Of a stretch of 25,125 nt of DNA, positions 1 to 10,664 are shown piece after piece. Every line of letters starts with the position of its first letter. Position 1 is the stretch's first letter. The stretch lies in the NCBI GenBank assembly GCA_000969725.1, contig JXSR01S032872.1; one strand, given 5' to 3'. The notes under the pieces are model-generated. The model did no database searches. It saw only the letters and a program-made list of their open reading frames with translations, and was not told where the DNA came from. The stretch comes from Ophiothrix spiculata (taxonomy: Eukaryota > Echinodermata > Ophiuroidea > Amphilepidida > Ophiotrichidae). The position numbers and the translations under genes are program-made.

Positions 1-704
1 ATTTTTCTAAAAGCATTATTTCCTATTCATGATTTTTATCAGTTTTATCTCTCCCATAAAATGAAATTCTGGTCTTGACAGTTAGCAATTCATGATGGGA
101 AAACTGTGTTTTTGTGACCACATGATCAGACTTCAACTAGGGAAAAAAGAAGTCTTTCTCTGAAGGAATGTATAGAATTGAAGCATGATCACATCTCACC
201 TATTCACATAATCTTCATTGGCTGACTGTATGCAACCAAATTTGTTTAAAAATATTATTGCTCACTTACAAAGCCATTCATGATAGTCACCTATCTATGT
301 ACAGGATCTTTACCATCCAATAAATCATTCTGCAACTTCTCAATGTATATTGCTATGATCTCTTCATTGGTTAAACATTTGATGGTATTGTTTACTGTAG
401 CGTACCAGTTCAGCCGACTACTCTTTTTTGTGACCATATCATAAAGGGCTGCAAATAATATTGCAATTTTTTCAAAGCACTTCTAATCTGAAGTTTCAGC
501 TGATCTATTGAGATTATCTCAAGATTTTATACAGTAACATATTTCTTGATAGATTACAACTCTGATGATTTTATTGTGTTAATACATTTTAAGCTCCAGA
601 GCTGACATTCCATTTTATCTGGGCTTAAAATGCAATAGTGTTGTCAATATTGTTTTCCTTTAATCTTATATTGATTGATTTTCAAGTAATGTTTAATCAA
701 TATT
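1..704. other. AT-rich stretch without recognisable gene
   Basis: I see no open frame of useful length, no convincing exon with splice borders and no repeat with clear ends here. The DNA is AT-rich and contains stops in all frames. Confidence 0.6.
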
Positions 705-900
705 ATAGTACATTGACAAACAGGAAAATACTGTTGGCATTGTACTGTATGATATTCTATCGTATTGAATATTGTATTTTATTGTATTGTTTTGTCTAGT
801 ACAGTAACAAACAGGAAAATTTTGTTGGTATTGTTGGTATTGTATTGTAGTGCATTATATTCAATCATATTGTAGTATTGTATTGTACTGTATTTTATCA
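705..900. repeat. Imperfect direct repeats and TATTG-rich low-complexity DNA
   Basis: Two diverged copies share the core acAAACAGGAAAAT followed by a TGTTGG-ATTGTA tail, near 717-748 and 806-850, about 88 bases apart. Around them the sequence is made of short GTATTG/TATTGTA words. This is probably slippage-derived simple DNA. Confidence 0.5.
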
Positions 901-964
901 CTCAGTAGATAAAAATACAACAGTTTCATTGGTTAATAGCTACAATGGATATTTCTGTATTGTA

Positions 965-1036
965 TCTATGTGATACATCTAAGTTCTATGTGATACATCT
1001 AAGTTCTATGTGATACATCTAAGTTCTATGTGATAC
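965..1036. repeat. 20-base tandem repeat, 3.6 copies
   Basis: The unit TCTATGTGATACATCTAAGT is repeated at 965-984, 985-1004 and 1005-1024, followed by a partial copy to 1036. The three full copies are identical, which suggests recent expansion. The array runs straight into a small stem-loop at 1032-1049, where GATACGA pairs with TCGTATC around an AAAC loop. Confidence 0.9.
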
Positions 1037-1310
1037 GAAAACTCGTATCATACAGCTCTTTCACCAGTCCAACTCGTATTGCTTTTGAACATGATAGCTG
1101 TAATTAAAAGTGCGCATGGCTGCTGTGCATGCAAGACTAACATCGACACGTAGTATTACGCGATGCGGATAGAAACAACACGCATAGCTGTCAATAAAAC
1201 CAGGAAAATTACAAACCTAAAATTGATTGCAATGTTATAAAAATATACCAATTTTTCAAGCATTTTCAAATTTATTCTATCAACATTTGTGTTTACTGAG
1301 TGCTAAATTT

Positions 1311-1445
1311 GTTATCCCCTGTTTGTATTAATGCAATACAAAAAATATTCATGGTTTGGGTTGGTATCACCCTGCTTTCAACCTCGTGTGATACCAACCC
1401 AAACCATTAATATTTTTTGTATTGCATGAACAGACAGGGGATAAC
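1311..1445. repeat. Fold-back hairpin element (MITE-like)
   Basis: The left arm (1311-1370) and right arm (about 1388-1445) are near-perfect inverted copies of about 58 bases around a short loop. The outer ends read GTTATCCCCTGT, and the inner part includes ATACAAAAAATATT and GGTTTGGGTTGGTATCAC. It would fold into one long hairpin. The same right-end word GGGGATAACTAATAGTA recurs at 14888-14904 at the end of a related but diverged hairpin, so this is a dispersed family. No coding capacity. Confidence 0.8.
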
Positions 1446-1508
1446 TAATAGTATCGTTATTTTATTGAATTGTATTGTGTCACTTGGTTGGCATGAATTA
1501 TCTTTAAT

Positions 1509-3772
1509 TGTGTCCCGTTATATCTAAAGGTACCTTAAGTAGATATAAAGTGAATAGCTTTTTGGAATGGGAACCAAAATCTATTTCCATTTAAAGAAAA
1601 CCTTTTATAACATATATTAAGTTTTATAATATTCATCCGATTTCTTATGTTTTTCTTTATTTTTTGAAAATTCCCTACAAAATCAGAGTTTTTGAATTTT
1701 TATGTCAAGAGGGAATGTGCTATGACATTCAAACTTTAGGGGCTGGTGAAGGATCACAATAGCTAAATTATCTCGTGGGCTTTTTGCCAGAAAATGTTTT
1801 ATTATCAAGAAAAATGATTTTTTAGCTCCTAAATTGAGGCAAGAAACACTTTAATTTTAAAAGCCAACAAGAGATTGTAGCAAATTTGATAAGCTTTCAT
1901 TTGACACCTTGTTTGTTAAAATTGAAGCATGGGAAGTATGAATGAAAATTCTGAGAAACCTGGCTATTCAGTGTTTCTAGAAATTAACGCAATAAAATTT
2001 GAGAACTACGGTGTGTCCCAGAATGAAGTTATCAAGATTTCAACGCCACACAGTTCAATAACCAAATAGTTTCAGACAATGAAACTTAGTGACAATCATG
2101 CCTGCAGTCCTGACTTTGTGTGGTGCAAAAATAAAGAAAATGCATGCATTACTTTTCTAGAAATGAGCATTTGAAGCTCCAGAGGGGTTTGGACACTTTT
2201 CCCAGTTTAGGTAAAGTTGTAAAAATTCAACGGAGATTTGCAGCATAACCATGCAACAAGAACTTCATCTTTACAAACATAGTCATGATAATAATTGTCC
2301 AATTATAAGTGTCTTTGTTTTCAAGATTATATTAACCTAAATCCGGTTTCTTTTCATCTGCAAAAATCATTTAATATTTTATTAGGTAATCGTTTAGGAA
2401 AATCATGGAGCGGGTAATTTGAAAGTACGCTAAAGGGCTGGTACCCTGATAACAGTGGTTGTAGGAATATGGTAATTCAAAGCAAACATAACACCTCATT
2501 TGTCAATGGAGAAAAGAGTATCATGATTGACCAATACCTGGAAAGTGCAGGTATCATTGAAACAATGGAAAGATTTATTTAACATGACCAGGAGCCAGAT
2601 ATCCCCATCGCACAAGTATTCCATCTTAAAAATGTCAGAAAATAAAAAGCTGATGGTATCGGATGACAGAAAGAACTGCAAAAAAGTAGCATGTGGACGC
2701 CAAGGTAGAAGCCAAATTTACATTCTACTGAACCTTTTTTAAGACTCCAAGGCATCATCAAGGAGAAGCAACATGCGAAACCAAACAGAAATGTTGGTAA
2801 AGATGATATCCTAGCTCGCATACTTTGCCTGCAAATTTCCGCTGGATTTTTACGACCTCTCCAAACTGGGAAAAGTATCCAAAGCCCTTCAGAGCTTCAA
2901 ACGATCACTACCAGATAATTGTTGAATGGATTTTCTTTATTTTTGCACCAAAGCCAGTAGTGACATTAGGCATGATTGTCACCAACTTTTAGTGTCTGGG
3001 ATATTTTAGTTTATGAATTATAGGGCATTGAAATCTTGATAACTTCATTCTGGGACACACTGTAGAAACAGAAGTCACAATGAAAGATATTTCTTTAAAT
3101 CAAAATTTATGATAATCTATGATCAGTTTGCCATGCAAAGAAACAAAAAATAGTTTCTTTTGTGAACCACTGCCACAGAAGAAAAATATTTTGTAAATAG
3201 TATTTTTCAGCAATTTACCAAATTTTGTGCAATTTTCATGGTGGCCAGATTTGCCATGTACAAAGTCTATGAGAAATTGGAAACGTAAAAAATAGCGTAA
3301 CTCAAAAACACCTTGATGGAAAAAAATCAAAATTTGTAATACAAGTTTTTTTCATCATTCTGCACATTCTGTGAAATTTTGAACAAATTCTGTGCAGGAC
3401 ACCATAGCTGTTAGAACCAAATTATGAGATACGGGCATGGTCAAAAATAACGTCCAAGGTCGAATTTCTAATTTCATCAGAAACATTGCCGTTGAAGTGT
3501 TTCTATCATATTAATCAAGTTCATTCAACATCCAAAATACAAGGCAAATGTTTAAAAATTGAGATAAAAATCCTTTCTCTATTCAAGTTTAACCAGTACA
3601 GAAACTTTCTACTGGATTTTCTCAGAACCATAGTTTTCTGAATCAGCCCGATGCCTTTCACCAGTTTGGATGTAACTTTGCAATCGAGCATCTAATTACC
3701 AAAAAGCAAGGTGTCATTTAAAACTTACGTTTTGGGATCCTTAATAAGGTACCTTTCGATATGATCAGTCAC
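1509..3772. mobile_element. TIR transposon relic, family with TGTGACCC...AGGTACCTT ends, long copy
   Basis: The left end (TGTGTCCCGTTATATC, then AAAGGTACCTTAAG) and the right end (CTTAATAAGGTACC, then TTTCGATATGATCAGTCACA) are inverted versions of each other over about 30 bases. They match the two ends of the shorter element at 10665-11100. Internal stretches around 3420-3560 also match 10705-10860, including TTTCTAATTTCATCAGAAAC. No transposase frame is recognisable. A separate element (2009-3062) sits inside it. The element is clearly old, and no target duplication could be fixed. Confidence 0.65.
2009..3062. mobile_element. Non-autonomous TA-flanked transposon with ~240-base diverged TIRs
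   Basis: The ends read CGGTGTGTCCCAGAATGAAG on the left and the complement of CAGTGTGTCCCAGAATGAAG on the right, flanked by TA at 2007-2008 and 3063-3064. TA duplication and this kind of end are typical of the IS630/Tc1/mariner superfamily (family knowledge). The inverted similarity continues inward to about 2250 on the left and 2820 on the right, with small gaps. The centre (2250-2810) holds only short overlapping frames that I cannot assign to a transposase. It is inserted in the 1509-3772 element. Confidence 0.75.
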
Positions 3773-3999
3773 AATTGGTGGAAAGCCAAAGGAATATACA
3801 GGGTGTTCCAATAAACATTGTGCATGGAAACGGCGCTGATTTTCTCAGAAGTTGGTTATATCAGCTACTCGAAAATTATATCATTCTAAAGCTCATAGTT
3901 TTTTTCATCATCGCTGAAAATATCAAGAAAATCCATTGCGGGAAACCAGAAATATCATTGATTTTGTCAGCTTATATCATTTTCCTCTTGCACAATGAG

Positions 4000-4020
4000 A
4001 ATAATAATAATAATAATAAT
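4000..4020. repeat. (AAT)7 microsatellite
   Basis: A pure AAT/ATA trinucleotide run sits at the inner edge of the left TIR of the 3799-5772 element. The right TIR lacks it. Confidence 0.9.
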
Positions 4021-4494
4021 ACACACCATTATAAAGCGCCTTATACTACTGTTTCAATGTGCTGATGCCAATCATATGGTTAAGCTTGTAATCAGAGGGC
4101 ATGAAACAGGTTTGTGGGAAAACAACGCTTGATAAATTTACTTTAATGATGCTGTTGGAGTCTAGGATAATCAAGCAAGGTGTATCAACAGCCAATGGAG
4201 ACAGATTGAAGGATGTGCAATGTGCAGGAGATTAATGTCCAGGGAAAAAAATAAAATGAATAAGTGAAAATATTCTGCTTTAAAGACCAAAATAATCGTG
4301 TGATTAATTTATATCATTATGGTTTACTATTAAGACACAGCCTTATTTTTGAGATTTGAGAATCTTTAAAACCAATGCGAGCAGCCATTTTTTCAAAGAT
4401 TTTTATTAGAAGCATTTCTTAAATTTCTTAAAGGTTTTTCATTTTTCCATTAATATTAACCCAGTGATGGATTCACTGCTTTTGATCTGATATA

Positions 4495-5148
4495 CACTAG
4501 CAGTTTAAAGTATTTCCGCACTTAACACTTTATGCAGCCATATCTCACAAGGCGTTTATAAGGAAACAGATCTGATAGGTAATCTAGTTAAGTGTAAAAT
4601 TGAGCACCGAATGGGATCAACCCCCTCACGTACGGGTAGGGGGCAACAACACAAATGGGTCGAAAAACGTGATTTTTAGGTCAAATTTGATTTGACAACA
4701 CCTGGGTCAAGATCACTTCACCACATAAGTTGAGTAGTCATATGGAATGTGCATATGCAATAGAGTGAAAAGCAGGCAATTAAATATCCTGGTTACACTT
4801 GACTGTGTCAAGAAAATCTTTGGAAGCAAACGAAAAATTATCCTTCAAGGGCCCATCAGATTACAAAAATAGGGTTTTTATGAATGTGGAGAGTTTTGTG
4901 ACGGTATATGACAGATTGAAAACCTCTTATTTGACCTAAAAATCATGTTTTTCAACCCATTTGTGTTGTTCCCCCCTACCCGTATGTGAGGGGGTTGATC
5001 CCATTTGGTGCTCAATTTTACACTTAACTAGATTACCTATTAGATCTGACCAAAAGCAACGTAAGTTTTCAGATAGTTTTCTTATATACGCCTTGTGAGA
5101 TATGGCTGCATAAAGTGTTAAGTGCGGAAATACTTTAAACCGCTAGTG
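4495..5148. mobile_element. Nested long-TIR MITE with CACTAG ends
   Basis: The left arm (4495-4686) and right arm (4929-5148) are inverted copies, starting CACTAGCAGTTTAAAG and CACTAGCGGTTTAAAG and sharing CGCACTTAACACTTTATGCA and GGGATCAACCCCCTCAC. The right arm carries about 28 extra bases near 5045-5080. TA abuts both ends (4493-4494, 5149-5150). Only about 240 bases separate the arms, so the element is mostly inverted repeat and non-coding. It lies inside the 3799-5772 element and is therefore younger. Confidence 0.88.
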
Positions 5149-5774
5149 TAAGACATAAGACAACTATGTATTCAATTATGTGGTGCAATTATATAGAAAG
5201 AATATAATTTACTTTGTTACATTGAGTTTTAAGTTTCCAAAAGAAGAAAAACAAACCAGATTTGTCATTACATGTAAACAATATGTATATACGAAATAGT
5301 AATTTTGCCAATGAACCTTAATTGTTTCACATTCTTTGTGTATAATTTAGAATAGTAAAAAAAATCACATGTTTTAATATAGAGAAAACGAAAAAAAAGT
5401 AGAAAAAAAAGAAACATATCCAAAGTGGCTTCATATTATTACCTTTTAAAGAATATTGGCAAAATATTTGCGTTAACTTTGTCACTATAAACTTTTCAAC
5501 CGTGGTTGAACCGCACTTTGTTAATTAAAGACCCTTTCGATGTTTTTGTAAACATGTTTAACCATAGGATTTCCATTGTGCAGAACAAAAATGATACACA
5601 TAGACAAAATCAATGATATATCTGGTTTGCATCGATAGATATTCTTGAAATTTTCACCAATGATGAACAAAACTATGGGCTTTAGAATTGTATAATTTTC
5701 AGGTAGCTGGTGTGCCTAACTTCTGAGAAAATCAGCGCCGTTTCCATGCACAATGTTTATTGGGACACCCTGTA

Positions 5775-6398
5775 TAGCAGCATTATCTGTTTTAGGTCAC
5801 ACAATAACCTCAATTGTATAGTCAAAATATTGTCGCAAAAAGCTGACTGTGAGGATGTGTTTCGTTCTATACAAATCTTTATCTTCAAGCCATGTAATAC
5901 TGTTATATATTACTTATTTGACAAACCCTTATTACTTGGTTGACCTTATCATTAATGTATGAAGACAATTTTTTGAGTTTGTGTAAAATATTCAGATTTT
6001 TAATGTCAACAAGTGATAATTTTTTACTCTGTTGTTCTAATATCTTTATCTATATGGTGGGATGCTGTGTCACATGAGAACTCCATATTGCATGAGAAAA
6101 CAGGGGTAACTATATTATTACATGTTACTCTATGCTTGTCAAGTAGGTCCAATTTGTATAAAATTCTGAAGTGTGATAAATGTGAGCTGCTCTGGCAAAA
6201 TGAGAGGAAAGTCGTGACTCTACATTTTGAATAAATGGCATATAAAGTAAAATAGGGTGAAAAGTAATATTTTTTTTGCGGTGGGAGTCGACATTAAATG
6301 CATTTATGCATCAGTTTTTACCTATACCTAAAATTTTGAAGGTCGACTTTGCCGGCAAGTGCAATTATTCACAGTTAATTGAATGCATGTTGCTATTT
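5775..6398. other. No gene or repeat recognised
   Basis: AT-rich DNA following the 3799-5772 element. The frames of about 75 codons here have no protein-like character, and one begins inside the transposon end. Confidence 0.5.
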
Positions 6399-6547
6399 AA
6401 AGACCATGTCACACATTGCTGTACCCCGCAAATAACGTACTAATAACATACACTGGTTTGGTAATCGATTAAATGTATTTCAATGACCAAACCAGTGTAC
6501 ATTATTGTTCTTTGTTTGTATGTTTTGGAATGTGTGACAGAGCCTTT
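6399..6547. repeat. Fold-back hairpin element, ~150 bases
   Basis: The left arm AAAGACCATGTCACACATT ... ACACTGGTTTGG and the right arm CCAAACCAGTGTAC ... AATGTGTGACAGAGCCTTT are imperfect inverted copies spanning the whole segment, with a loop around 6470-6485. It is typical of a small MITE. No target duplication is clear. Confidence 0.75.
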
Positions 6548-7099
6548 ACACTGTAGTAATCAGTATCTTTGAAATTGGTTTGCAGATAATTTTTTGTTGC
6601 AATATATTCAGAGGACTGCTTTTGATTTTGATCTCTAAATGGTGAATGAGGAAAGACAGTGTAACATATTATGTATCATTCAAAAGCTGAGATTATAGAA
6701 AAAAAAGAATTGCGACTTTCCTTTCATTTTGCTAGAACACCCCTCAAATGTACTTTTATTGGAAGAGACAGTTATTAAATAATAAGGCCATGGCATTAAA
6801 GTTTGTCTTGCAGCACCCCTGGATCTTTCCAGGAATGCTAGAAATATCAAGGCATGTTGGTTTATTATTGTTTTTCATGATGCATTTAATTTAGAGAGCA
6901 GTAAATATTGTTTATTTATTTAATTAAAGGTGCAATTCATGATCAACTTTTTATTCTCAAGGTCACATCTTTCAAAATTCAGGTAGAAAAGAGAAGGTTA
7001 TTATTATTAGAACAATAGCAACCGACCCAACCAGTGGTTAACAGCCTGTTGTGTTAAAGTGCTATTTTAGTTTCCACTGTACATTTTGTTAATGAAATT
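6548..7099. other. No gene recognised
   Basis: AT-rich sequence with stops in every frame. I find no splice-bounded exon and no terminal repeat. Confidence 0.5.
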
Positions 7100-7582
7100 A
7101 ATAGACTTTTTCAAAACACGACTTTCTGAGAGTTTCCGAAGCTGATTTTACACTTTCTGGCAATTGCCGACACAAAAAGTGACTCTTCAACACAATAACC
7201 AGAATGTTAAGTTTGCGTTCTCGTTAACTGGTTGCGTAGGAATTCGAACTTATAATTTAGTGTTAGCACTAAAGAGTCACTTTTAGTTTGATCTTAAGCT
7301 AATCAGCGCAGATCAGCCGATTTCAAAGGGAAATTTCACTCTTTGTGTCGGTGAGCTTATAGTACCATCAGCCAAAAGTTGTTCAGAATTAGTGTATCTA
7401 ATGATGTATGGGTCTGGTTCTAATTTATTTTTCACTTTTATTGCACTGAAATGCAAGAGAATTTTCGGAAAATTTTGTTGACAAAATCGTGCATACTAAT
7501 GAGCTTGTACGTGATTGGTTGAAAAAATGGCCATGTGATCAATGTTCCTCAGATTTCCGAATGGATTTTGAAAAGGTCTATT
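7100..7582. mobile_element. Probable TIR element with AATAGACYTTTTCAAAA ends
   Basis: AATAGACTTTTTCAAAA at 7100-7116 is inverted as TTTTGAAAAGGTCTATT at 7566-7582, with one mismatch. Further inverted pairs lie inside: 7175-7187 with about 7272-7283 (AAGTGACTCTT / AAGAGTCACTT), and GCCGACACAAA (7166-7176) with TTTGTGTCGGT (7342-7352). The nested pairing suggests a degenerate fold-back transposon. No coding sequence is seen. Confidence 0.5.
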
Positions 7583-8620
7583 GCAGCTTATGATGTGCCT
7601 GGATGTTGTTGTTAGGATGTATGGTATAGGCAAAATAAAATGTTATTGGACAATGGAAACAAAAGTCCAGTATAGGGATTGCATTTACAGAAAATGGTCC
7701 CCTGCACCCTGGAATTTTGTTTACATTGTGCAACAAATTATTGCTTAACCTATAGTTGTGGCGTGATGGCATTCCACTTGCCAGCTAGATACTCTTTGCT
7801 AAATCAATTATTTAGGAGTCGCTTCAAAACTAAATCTGTCAGTTTGAAAAGATGTTCTAAAGTATGTCCCTGGACAGCTAAATGAGTAATTTACCTAAGC
7901 GGTAATTTTCGCCCAGATAAGGTAAAACTCTCCAACTTCAGATACATCCTTTCATCTTGTGACGGTTGTATCTCTTAGTGTGAACATACTCTTATCATTT
8001 AACGTTTGTGTTTTTATGGAACTAACCATTAAAACAATCAAAACATACACACTCTTATCATTGAGGGAAAATATATTAAGTGATATGACGCTCACAAAGT
8101 TAAAGGTTTTAAAAAAACTTATGACTTTGCGGACCAAACCCCTGGGTACCCTAACATTTCGATTAATGTGTTGATTGGAATGTAAAGTTGTAATCGAAGC
8201 ACTGGTCAGTGGCGTATGTTTTTAAATTTAGCCTCTACATGCAATCGATTTATAGCAACTTCACTATATTTATTCCAGTTAATCACTTGATCGTGTAGTT
8301 TTATACATGTACTTCCATTTGGGTAATCAATTTTGGAAATTTGTACCCAGGTAAGCTTGGCTCAGGCAGTTTCTGGTAGCCCTGTTTTGGTCCCATGGCT
8401 AGTCACAAGTGTTCCTTTTTATACTAGCCATAGAAATGTTTGACTTCTATATATATTTCATGTAGTTTAGTTTTGCCAGGACATTATTATTCAAATGTTT
8501 TAGCTCTGTCCATATTCATTTGTAACTGTATTTTGGTTGTATTTGTGAAACAGTTGACTCTGGAAGTCTGTCAATAAATGCATTTAACAAGTGCATTATG
8601 TGTTAAATTGAGTTATTTCA
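7583..8620. other. Gene-free stretch; possible old 3' UTR near its end
   Basis: No protein-like frame. The segment 8200-8600 has the look of an untranslated region, with an AATAAA hexamer at 8574-8579, but no upstream coding exon supports that. A short word, ACTCTTATCATT, occurs twice (near 7988 and 8050) without a larger repeat around it. Confidence 0.35.
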
Positions 8621-8793
8621 CCAAAATAAATTAATGAACCCTTAATTTTAAAAATTTCAAAATAACATTTGCAGAACTTTGTTGCAAAAAGGTTCAAAAA
8701 TCAAAAAATCTGTGTAAAATTAGGTTCTTTCGAGTAACTTTATCCTTCACCAAATAAATCTTTAAAAATTAAGGGTTAATTAATTTGTTTTGG
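8621..8793. repeat. Fold-back hairpin element, ~170 bases
   Basis: CCAAAATAAATTAATGAACC at the left end and the complement of CCAAAACAAATTAATTAACC at the right end form inverted arms of about 37 bases (8621-8657 and 8757-8793), both continuing into CTTAATTTTTAAA-like sequence. MITE-like, non-coding. Confidence 0.7.
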
Positions 8794-8891
8794 ACTTTTT
8801 TGGCAAAAGGTTTCCAGCGGCCCAGCTAGGGATCTGCCTAGGACATTGATCCGCTCCCTGTGGATGGTTTCTTTCAGCTACATATCCATGA

Positions 8892-9254
8892 CCATTGCTT
8901 GCAACCGAACTAATGTTTGGTAATGAAAACCTCCAAGAGATCATAGCTGTCACCAGGATACCCTCGCTGGTTCACATCAGGGGAGACCTACAGCTAGTCC
9001 CCAAACTTATACATGAGATGATATTGCAGGCCGGTATGCGCAGCCAACCAATATCACCCCTCGAAACCACAGTGTGCTGTAGACCTATATTTAGTGACCA
9101 TGACAACTCACTCCCTAACCCCACGGCCAGGTGGATACGGCTCTGCAAAGACACCAACCTTAATCTTCTCACTCCTTTCGGGAGTTTGCAAAGGGGCTAC
9201 TATTATACTGTGTTCTTGTTTGGTTATATACTGTTAATATACAGTTCAAAATAA
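8892..9254 (+). CDS. Unassigned open frame, possible exon relic
   Basis: A frame of about 120 codons stays open from after a TGA (8889-8891) to a stop at 9252. It has no ATG near its start: the first Met codon in frame is at 8913. A pyrimidine-rich TTTCTTTCAG at 8869-8878 could be a splice acceptor, although the frame just behind it is closed by that TGA. The DNA is visibly more GC-rich than its surroundings, and the predicted peptide is of ordinary composition up to about residue 100. The last residues run into the left end of the transposon at 9242. I do not recognise the protein and assign no function. It may be a transposon-captured or decayed exon. Confidence 0.25.
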   Translation, partial: PLLATELMFGNENLQEIIAVTRIPSLVHIRGDLQLVPKLIHEMILQAGMRSQPISPLETTVCCRPIFSDHDNSLPNPTARWIRLCKDTNLNLLTPFGSLQRGYYYTVFLFGYILLIYSSK

Positions 9255-9707
9255 ATAAGTCCCCCCCTGGGTGATGACCATTTTTCTTGAAAACGGTTCG
9301 ACTCTTGAAATTATTTCAAAATGTAAAATGTAGGCTGAAAGGTTGCAAGTTCAATGGACAATAAAGTTTTACTCAACACACAACCTTCTTCTTAAAATGT
9401 TGCCATTTGTAAAATTTAGTCACGAATCAAAAGTTGTTTTTTCTGCCATTGGAATATGAAAAACTGTGAAATGTCTTAAAAACTTTATGAAATGTTAAAT
9501 CTATGAATAAACTTTATTCAAATGGTTATCACATGTAAAGATAAACAGTAACAGACTTGTTCATGGTCGGTGGAACATCATTTGAAAGGGTTTATGGCTG
9601 AATGAACACCAGGTTAAAGTGTAGATGAAAATAATCTTTCTGTTGATTTCCTGCGTGTTTCAGGTTTATTCACCGCCGACATGTCTTGTCGCACTGTAGT
9701 TTTCCGC

Positions 9708-9793
9708 GGTCTTCCAGGCCTTCTTACATCTTTAACCTCTCCTGTAGCTCGGTCTTCTAGGCCTTCTTACATCTTTAACCTCTCCTGTAGCTT
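9708..9793. repeat. 43-base tandem duplication inside the transposase
   Basis: GGTCTTCCAGGCCTTCTTAC is followed 43 bases later by GGTCTTCTAGGCCTTCTTAC, and the copies match over the whole period with about two differences. As 43 is not a multiple of three, this duplication alone shifts the transposase frame. Confidence 0.92.
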
Positions 9794-9923
9794 GGAATTT
9801 GTTTCTTAAATTTCGAACAGTCTTCGGACATACTCCCATCCTTCGAGAAACCTCTTTAACAGACACCCCTTCATCGAGAAAGGCTGTTGCCCTAGTTCTA
9901 TTTAATAAGCTTAATCTTGGCAT
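9732..9923 (-). pseudogene. Tc1-like transposase, N-terminal DNA-binding fragment
   Basis: The 63-residue frame starts at the ATG at 9923. Residues 6-45 form a helix-turn-helix of the paired-like type found at the N-terminus of Tc1 transposases (GVSVKEVSRRMGVCPKTVRN). It is followed by a basic RRPRRP segment where Tc1 proteins carry the GRPR minor-groove motif. A 43-base tandem duplication (9708-9793) falls exactly here and throws the frame off to an early stop. Reading past it in the shifted frame gives GRPRKTT, the expected motif, then a stop about 30 codons later. The DDE catalytic domain, normally another 250 or so residues, is missing. It could bind transposon ends but not cut them. Confidence 0.85.
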
Positions 9924-10664
9924 CTTACATGTAAAAAAATTACCACTACTCTCTTCTTAGAATTTCTAACAGACTACAACACTTGAACCACTTTTATTTT
10001 GGACCAAAGTCTCTAAAAGGATTCTAATCAAAGGAATTATCTTTACTTTCTTTTGTTGTTTATTCACCCATAGAACAACATCACTCTATGTTCATTCAAC
10101 CCTAAGCAGGTACTCAACAATTTATTCCACAAAGGCAATAAGCAATTTATTCATGGATTTGACTTTTCGTAAAGTTTTAAGACATTTAAAAAAATTTCAT
10201 ATTCCTATAGCAGAAAAAAACAACTTTTGATTCTTGACCAAATTTTACAAATGGCAAAAGTTTAAGAAGAAGGTTGTGTGTTGAGCAAAACTTTATTGCC
10301 AATTGAACTTGCAACCTTTCAGCCTACATTTTACATTTTGAAACAATTTCAAGAGTCAAACCGTTTTCCAGAAAAATGGTCATCATTCAAGGGGGACTTA
10401 TTTATTTTGAACTGTATATATGCTGAATACAAATTCTGCTAATTGACAATTTTGTTTTGTGGTTGTAGAAATGCAAGTGGATAATTTCCACTCATGATTC
10501 AGTAAATATTGATTATAAGATAACTGCCAGGATACTTTTTTAGCAAAAAAACTTCATGAAAACAACAAAATCAAACTTTTTGTTTCAAGTTGAAATATTT
10601 TATTCTTCAAATCCAGCTGTACATCAAATAACAAAATGTGTTACACTCATATCAAAAATATAAA

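Larger units (their letters stand above)
3799..5772. mobile_element. TA-flanked transposon with ~200-base TIRs, carrying a nested insert
   Basis: The outer ends are CAGGGTGTTCCAATAAACAT and, inverted, CAGGGTGTCCCAATAAACAT. The first 55 or so bases differ at one position, and weaker inverted similarity continues to about 4000 and 5570. TA lies directly outside both ends (3797-3798 and 5773-5774), as expected for Tc1/mariner-type transposition. No transposase frame is visible between the TIRs; a second element occupies 4495-5148. Short open frames that start inside the two TIRs are by-products of the repeated ends. The AT-rich stretches 4021-4490 and 5151-5570 show nothing else. Confidence 0.85.
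9242..10414 (-). mobile_element. Tc1-like transposon, internally deleted, ~270-base TIRs
   Basis: The ends read CAGTTCAAAATAAATAAGTC in both inverted copies. TA stands outside each (9240-9241, 10415-10416). The inverted similarity is strong for about 270 bases (9242-9513 and 10145-10414). Between the TIRs lies the start of a transposase gene on the - strand (9732-9923), but no catalytic domain. The element is therefore a defective derivative that kept the DNA-binding part. Long TIRs and TA duplication are typical of the Tc1/mariner superfamily (family knowledge). Confidence 0.9.

Noticed and set aside
2496-2821. Three overlapping short frames as a transposase
   Set aside because: No helix-turn-helix or DDE motif could be recognised in any of them.
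3775-4065. Open frames at 3775-4065 and 5710-5943 as genes
   Set aside because: Both start in or next to the inverted ends of the same transposon, and one includes the AAT microsatellite.
8200-8600. 3' UTR of a host gene ending at AATAAA (8574)
   Set aside because: No coding exon or splice structure upstream supports it; AATAAA is common in AT-rich DNA.
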